Assembly (NCBI GenBank): GCA_002772455.1
Contig: PCSQ01000083.1
Span: forward strand, 793 to 9,790
Direction of reading: 5' to 3'
Origin: Candidatus Beckwithbacteria bacterium CG23_combo_of_CG06-09_8_20_14_all_47_9
GTDB lineage: Bacteria > Patescibacteriota > Microgenomatia > UBA1400 > CG1-02-47-37
DNA: 8,998 nucleotides
The position numbers and the translations under genes are program-made. Below, piece after piece: positions 6,091-8,998 of the stretch. The number at the start of each line of letters is the position of its first letter. Position 1 is the stretch's first letter. The notes beneath the pieces were generated by a model that saw only the letters and a list, made by a program, of their open reading frames with translations, was not told the origin of the DNA and ran no database searches.

Positions 6091-6688
6091 TTGCTAAGTT
6101 TACTTCAACCTCACCTTTACCATTCATCATCGCTGCCTCTTCATTAATCGAAACTACCCGAATCCCTTTACGTTTTAATTTTTCTTTTAACTTGGCCAAA
6201 CCCTTATCAATACATCTTAAATATACCGGATTATAATATTCCAGTTCAAACTGGCGGCCGCGTTTTTTAATCCGCTTCATTAAGGTTTCGACCGAACACT
6301 CCAAAGCTACGACCACCGAACTGGTAAATAAACCAATGGCTACCCGGTCAAATAACCGGCGGTAAAGCTGCCACTCATCTTTAGTGATAATTCCAGAAAG
6401 ATAATGGCCGTGTGTGTAAGCCCAACTCATCAGCAATCCGGAGTCCACCACCAGTTTTTTGTCTTTATGGGTACGCAAATATTTCTTAACCAGAATAACC
6501 CGCTCCAGCGTCAACCATAACTCATTGGCCAAGGCCCAGCGCTTTAAATCCTTTAAATAAAGCTCGCGGAACGGATCCACGGTTTGAAATAAATTGTCGG
6601 CCATGACCGTTTTAGCTTTCAGTCTTTTGGCAATAATCGGCGTCAACGTCGTCTTCCCCGAACCGATATTACCGATCACCGTAATCAT
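6077..6688 (-). CDS. Deoxynucleoside kinase family protein
   Basis: Probably phosphorylates a deoxynucleoside (dA, dG or dC) with ATP for salvage of DNA precursors. The P-loop GNIGSGKTT is at residues 6-14, and the LID-type arginine helix VETLMKRIKKRGRQFE at 133-148 matches the deoxyadenosine/deoxyguanosine kinase family. The length of 203 residues fits. The usual substrate-site ERS/DRS motif after the third strand reads DSG (82-84), lacking the conserved arginine, so specificity or activity may differ. The ATG at 6688 is chosen over the GTG two codons earlier because GGAG lies five bases upstream and the ATGA overlap with guaA matches the pattern elsewhere. The family is likely; the preferred nucleoside cannot be told. 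A more general P-loop nucleotide kinase is the alternative. Confidence 0.8.
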   Translation of the reverse strand: MITVIGNIGSGKTTLTPIIAKRLKAKTVMADNLFQTVDPFRELYLKDLKRWALANELWLTLERVILVKKYLRTHKDKKLVVDSGLLMSWAYTHGHYLSGIITKDEWQLYRRLFDRVAIGLFTSSVVVALECSVETLMKRIKKRGRQFELEYYNPVYLRCIDKGLAKLKEKLKRKGIRVVSINEEAAMMNGKGEVEVNLANYLK

Positions 6689-8199
6689 TCCCACTCCATC
6701 GTTGCCGGGGGTTTGGTGGTAATGTCATAAACCACGCGGTTGATACCGGGCACTTCGTTAACGATCCGGGTAGAAACTTCGGCTAATAAATCGTAGGGCA
6801 AGCGGGTCCAGTCGGCCGTCATCGCATCGACGCTGGTCAATGACCGGATGGCGATCATTTCGTCCCAGCTGCGGCCGTCGCCTTTGACGCCGGTAGTTGA
6901 CAAAGGCACATAAATTGCTTCGGTCACCCAAATCCCCTCCGGCAACTTAAATTTCTTGGCCTCTTCTTGTAAAATTGCTTCTGCCTGCCGTAAACGCTCC
7001 AAACGCTGCCGGGTGATTTCGCCGCGGATCCGCACCGCCAATCCCGGGCCGGGAAACGGCTGGCGGGCAATCAAGGTTTTGGGCAAATTAAGTTTCTTGG
7101 CAATTTGCCGGACCTCGTCTTTATATAACTCCCGCAATGGCTCGATTAATTTAAAATCCATCTTTTCCGGCAAACCGCCGACATTATGGTGGGATTTAAT
7201 CGTCTCGGCTGCATCATGCAGTTTGGCTGACTCAATCACGTCCGGATAAATCGTTCCCTGAACCAGCCATTTTGCTCTCCATTTTTTAGCCTCTTTCTCG
7301 AAAATCCGGATAAATAACTCCCCGATAATTTTCCGTTTTTTTTCCGGATCAATGACGCCTTTTAAGGCTGTTAAAAACTGCGTTTCGGCTTTAATGACAA
7401 TCAGTGATTTACTGAAAGCTTTTTTTATTTGCTCGGTTTCACCAGCGCGCATTAACCCCGTATCCACATAAATATTTCTTAATTGTTTACCGACCGACCG
7501 ACCGACAATGGCTGATGCCGTCGCCGAATCAATGCCGCCGGATAAACCGCAAATCACTTTATCTTGGCCAACTTGCTTTTTAATTAATTGAAGTTGATTG
7601 TTTAAATAATTAAAGTGGTTCCAGCTTTTTTTAGCTTTGACAATTTTAAACAGCCAGTTATGTAAAATCTTCATCCCGTTTTTAGTGTGCACCACTTCCG
7701 GATGAAACTGAACCGCATAAAAATTATCTTTAAACATGGCCGCGTTGGCAACGTCTTTTGAACCGCCAATATTTTTAAAACCTTTGGGTAATTTTAAAAC
7801 CTGATCGCCATGACTCATCAAAACCGGCTGCTTCCCGGTCACGCCGTCAAATAGAATTGACTGATTCAAATTGCCGGTAACTACTCCAAATTCTTTGGCT
7901 TTGCCTTTGCCGACTTTACCACCCAGAAGTTTACCCATCAGCTGCATGCCGTAGCAAATCCCCAAAACCGGAATCCCCAATTCAAATATTTTTTTATTAA
8001 CCGTGGGTGAATCCGGCAAGTTAACAAAACTGGGCCCGCCGGACAGAATTACTCCTTCCAAATCTTTAACTGAACTGAACGGCCGTTTAGCCGAATTACA
8101 GATTTTGTAAGAGACAACTTCACTCTTAACCCCTAATTCTCTTATTCTCCGGGCAATTAAATGACAGGTTTGGCCGCCGAAATCAATGACGATAATCAT
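6685..8199 (-). CDS. guaA: GMP synthase (glutamine-hydrolysing)
   Basis: Converts XMP, ATP and glutamine to GMP, the step after IMP dehydrogenase. From the ATG at 8199 the product is 504 residues. The class-I glutamine amidotransferase domain spans about 1-190, with nucleophile C82 in GICYGMQL and the H166/E168 pair in FHPEV. The PP-loop ATP pyrophosphatase domain begins with LSGGIDS at 219-225, and QGTIYPDVIES follows at 314-324. The C-terminal dimerisation domain carries RQPFPGPGLAVR at 379-390 and ends in the hallmark TTKPPATMEWE. All key residues are present. A GTG 24 bases upstream (8223) would add eight residues; the ATG is preferred because the conserved first strand MIIVIDFGGQ begins there. 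It overlaps guaB by 17 bases and the kinase gene by four. Confidence 0.97.
   Translation of the reverse strand: MIIVIDFGGQTCHLIARRIRELGVKSEVVSYKICNSAKRPFSSVKDLEGVILSGGPSFVNLPDSPTVNKKIFELGIPVLGICYGMQLMGKLLGGKVGKGKAKEFGVVTGNLNQSILFDGVTGKQPVLMSHGDQVLKLPKGFKNIGGSKDVANAAMFKDNFYAVQFHPEVVHTKNGMKILHNWLFKIVKAKKSWNHFNYLNNQLQLIKKQVGQDKVICGLSGGIDSATASAIVGRSVGKQLRNIYVDTGLMRAGETEQIKKAFSKSLIVIKAETQFLTALKGVIDPEKKRKIIGELFIRIFEKEAKKWRAKWLVQGTIYPDVIESAKLHDAAETIKSHHNVGGLPEKMDFKLIEPLRELYKDEVRQIAKKLNLPKTLIARQPFPGPGLAVRIRGEITRQRLERLRQAEAILQEEAKKFKLPEGIWVTEAIYVPLSTTGVKGDGRSWDEMIAIRSLTSVDAMTADWTRLPYDLLAEVSTRIVNEVPGINRVVYDITTKPPATMEWE
6694..6697 (-). promoter_or_regulatory. Ribosome binding site deciding the kinase start
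   Basis: GGAG on the minus strand, inside the last codons of guaA, is five bases from the ATG at 6688. The alternative GTG at 6694 overlaps this site itself, so the ATG is the better start. Confidence 0.65.
7489..7506. repeat. Short tetranucleotide tract inside guaA
   Basis: ACCG is repeated four times plus AC. It is in frame and encodes part of VGRSVG just after the PP-loop of guaA. A slip of one unit would shift the frame. Confidence 0.7.
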
Positions 8200-8998
8200 A
8201 AATAGAATGCGGCTTGGATTCACTCCAACCGGCCGGGGTAATTTGAATAAATTTGGCTTTTTGCCGCAATTCCTTTAAATTTTTGGCGCCCAAATAGGCC
8301 ATGCCGGAACGCAAACCACCGATAAACTCATAAATAAAATCCGCTAATTTCCCTTTATATTCCACCAGCCCTTCCACACCTTCCGGCACAAACTTTTTGG
8401 CAGTTTTGGCTTGACCATAACGTTCGGCACTGCCGTGCTTCATCGCCGCGGCTGAACCCATACCCCGATAATATTTAAACCATTTGCCCTTAATTTTAAC
8501 TTTTTTACCCGGGGCTTCATCAGTTCCGGCTAAAAGCGATCCCAGCATGACCGCATCGGCCCCGGCGGCCAAAGCTTTAACCATGTCCCCGGAAGTTTTA
8601 ATCCCCCCATCGGCAATAATTTTACCCTTGAATTTTTTGGCCGCCCGGACACAGTCGATCACCGCCGATAGTTGCGGCACGCCCATGCCGGACATAATCC
8701 GGGTAGTACAAATCGACCCCGGTCCCATTCCGACTTTAACCGCATCCGCACCCGCTCTAAATAAAAAGGCCGCCCCTTCTGCCGTGGCCACGTTGCCGCT
8801 GATCACTTCAATTTTAGGGAATTTGTTTTTAATCCAGCTGGTAGCGTCACCAACGTGTTTTGTGTGGCCATGGGCCGAATCAATACAAATCTCCTTCGCC
8901 CCAACTTTAACTAAGGCAATCGCCCTGGCTGCAAAATCCGCACCTACCCCGACCGCTACCCCGCAGTTGACTCCCTGCTTCAATACCCAATGCAACTG
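8183..8998 (-). CDS. guaB: IMP dehydrogenase, C-terminal part (5' end beyond window)
   Basis: Oxidises IMP to XMP with NAD, the committed step to guanine nucleotides. The frame is open to the window edge (first codon CAG at 8998), so the N-terminus and any CBS domains are not visible; the TTG at 8995 is not a real start. Visible: the substrate region IDSAHGHT, the catalytic loop GMGPGSICTTR with the nucleophilic cysteine at 8708-8710, IADGGIKTSGD, the YYRGMGSAAAM loop, the flap with ERYGQ (the Arg-Tyr pair that activates water), PEGVEG and the GGLRSGMAYLGA segment. The ERY pair and the GTDEAPG element favour IMP dehydrogenase over GMP reductase. The stop lies 17 bases inside guaA, and guaB-guaA is a common bacterial pair. 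Confidence 0.95.
   Translation of the reverse strand, partial: QLHWVLKQGVNCGVAVGVGADFAARAIALVKVGAKEICIDSAHGHTKHVGDATSWIKNKFPKIEVISGNVATAEGAAFLFRAGADAVKVGMGPGSICTTRIMSGMGVPQLSAVIDCVRAAKKFKGKIIADGGIKTSGDMVKALAAGADAVMLGSLLAGTDEAPGKKVKIKGKWFKYYRGMGSAAAMKHGSAERYGQAKTAKKFVPEGVEGLVEYKGKLADFIYEFIGGLRSGMAYLGAKNLKELRQKAKFIQITPAGWSESKPHSIYDYRH

Noticed and set aside
7336..7343. Run of eight A on the coding strand of guaA as a programmed frameshift site
   Set aside because: The guaA frame is complete and conserved on both sides, and no alternative product frame continues.
8200..8223. Upstream GTG start for guaA
   Set aside because: It adds eight residues not needed for the amidotransferase fold and increases the overlap with guaB; the ATG directly precedes the conserved first strand.

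Overview
All ten coding regions lie on the minus strand, packed with almost no spacing; the two at the window edges are partial. The proteins are bacterial: ribosomal protein S2, EF-Ts, ribosome recycling factor and a site-2 protease. TGA is used as a true stop and TGG for Trp, so the standard bacterial code applies. Very tight packing, an extremely short EF-Ts, a short FolD and a thymidylate synthase fused to an MtrA-like domain suggest a small-genome Patescibacteria/CPR bacterium, perhaps Microgenomates. That placement is an inference from gene content, not from a marker tree.

Reading 5'->3' on the minus strand (from high to low coordinates), block one (about 8998-6077) is purine metabolism: the C-terminal part of guaB (IMP dehydrogenase), guaA (GMP synthetase) and a deoxynucleoside kinase. 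A 155-base gap follows (5922-6076), the only real intergenic space. It holds a good sigma70-type promoter, a strong Shine-Dalgarno site for glyA, and, on the plus strand, what looks like a remnant of a purine nucleoside phosphorylase.

Block two (5921-1) starts with one-carbon/thymidylate genes: glyA (makes methylene-folate), an unusual MtrA-like/thymidylate synthase/DUF4346-like fusion (uses methylene-folate to make dTMP), and folD (oxidises methylene-folate towards formyl-folate). It runs directly into translation genes rpsB, tsf and frr, then an RseP-like M50 membrane protease cut by the window edge. pyrH, which usually sits between tsf and frr, is missing here.

Nearly every junction overlaps: five ATGA junctions, one TGATG, and overlaps of 17 and 32 bases, implying strong translational coupling. 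The most unusual items are the three-part thymidylate synthase, a perfect 20-base palindrome that encodes the C-terminal tail of GlyA and abuts the start of the next gene, and the probable nucleoside phosphorylase relic. No CRISPR array, insertion sequence, tRNA or rRNA was seen, and no gene-free stretch exceeds 155 bases.
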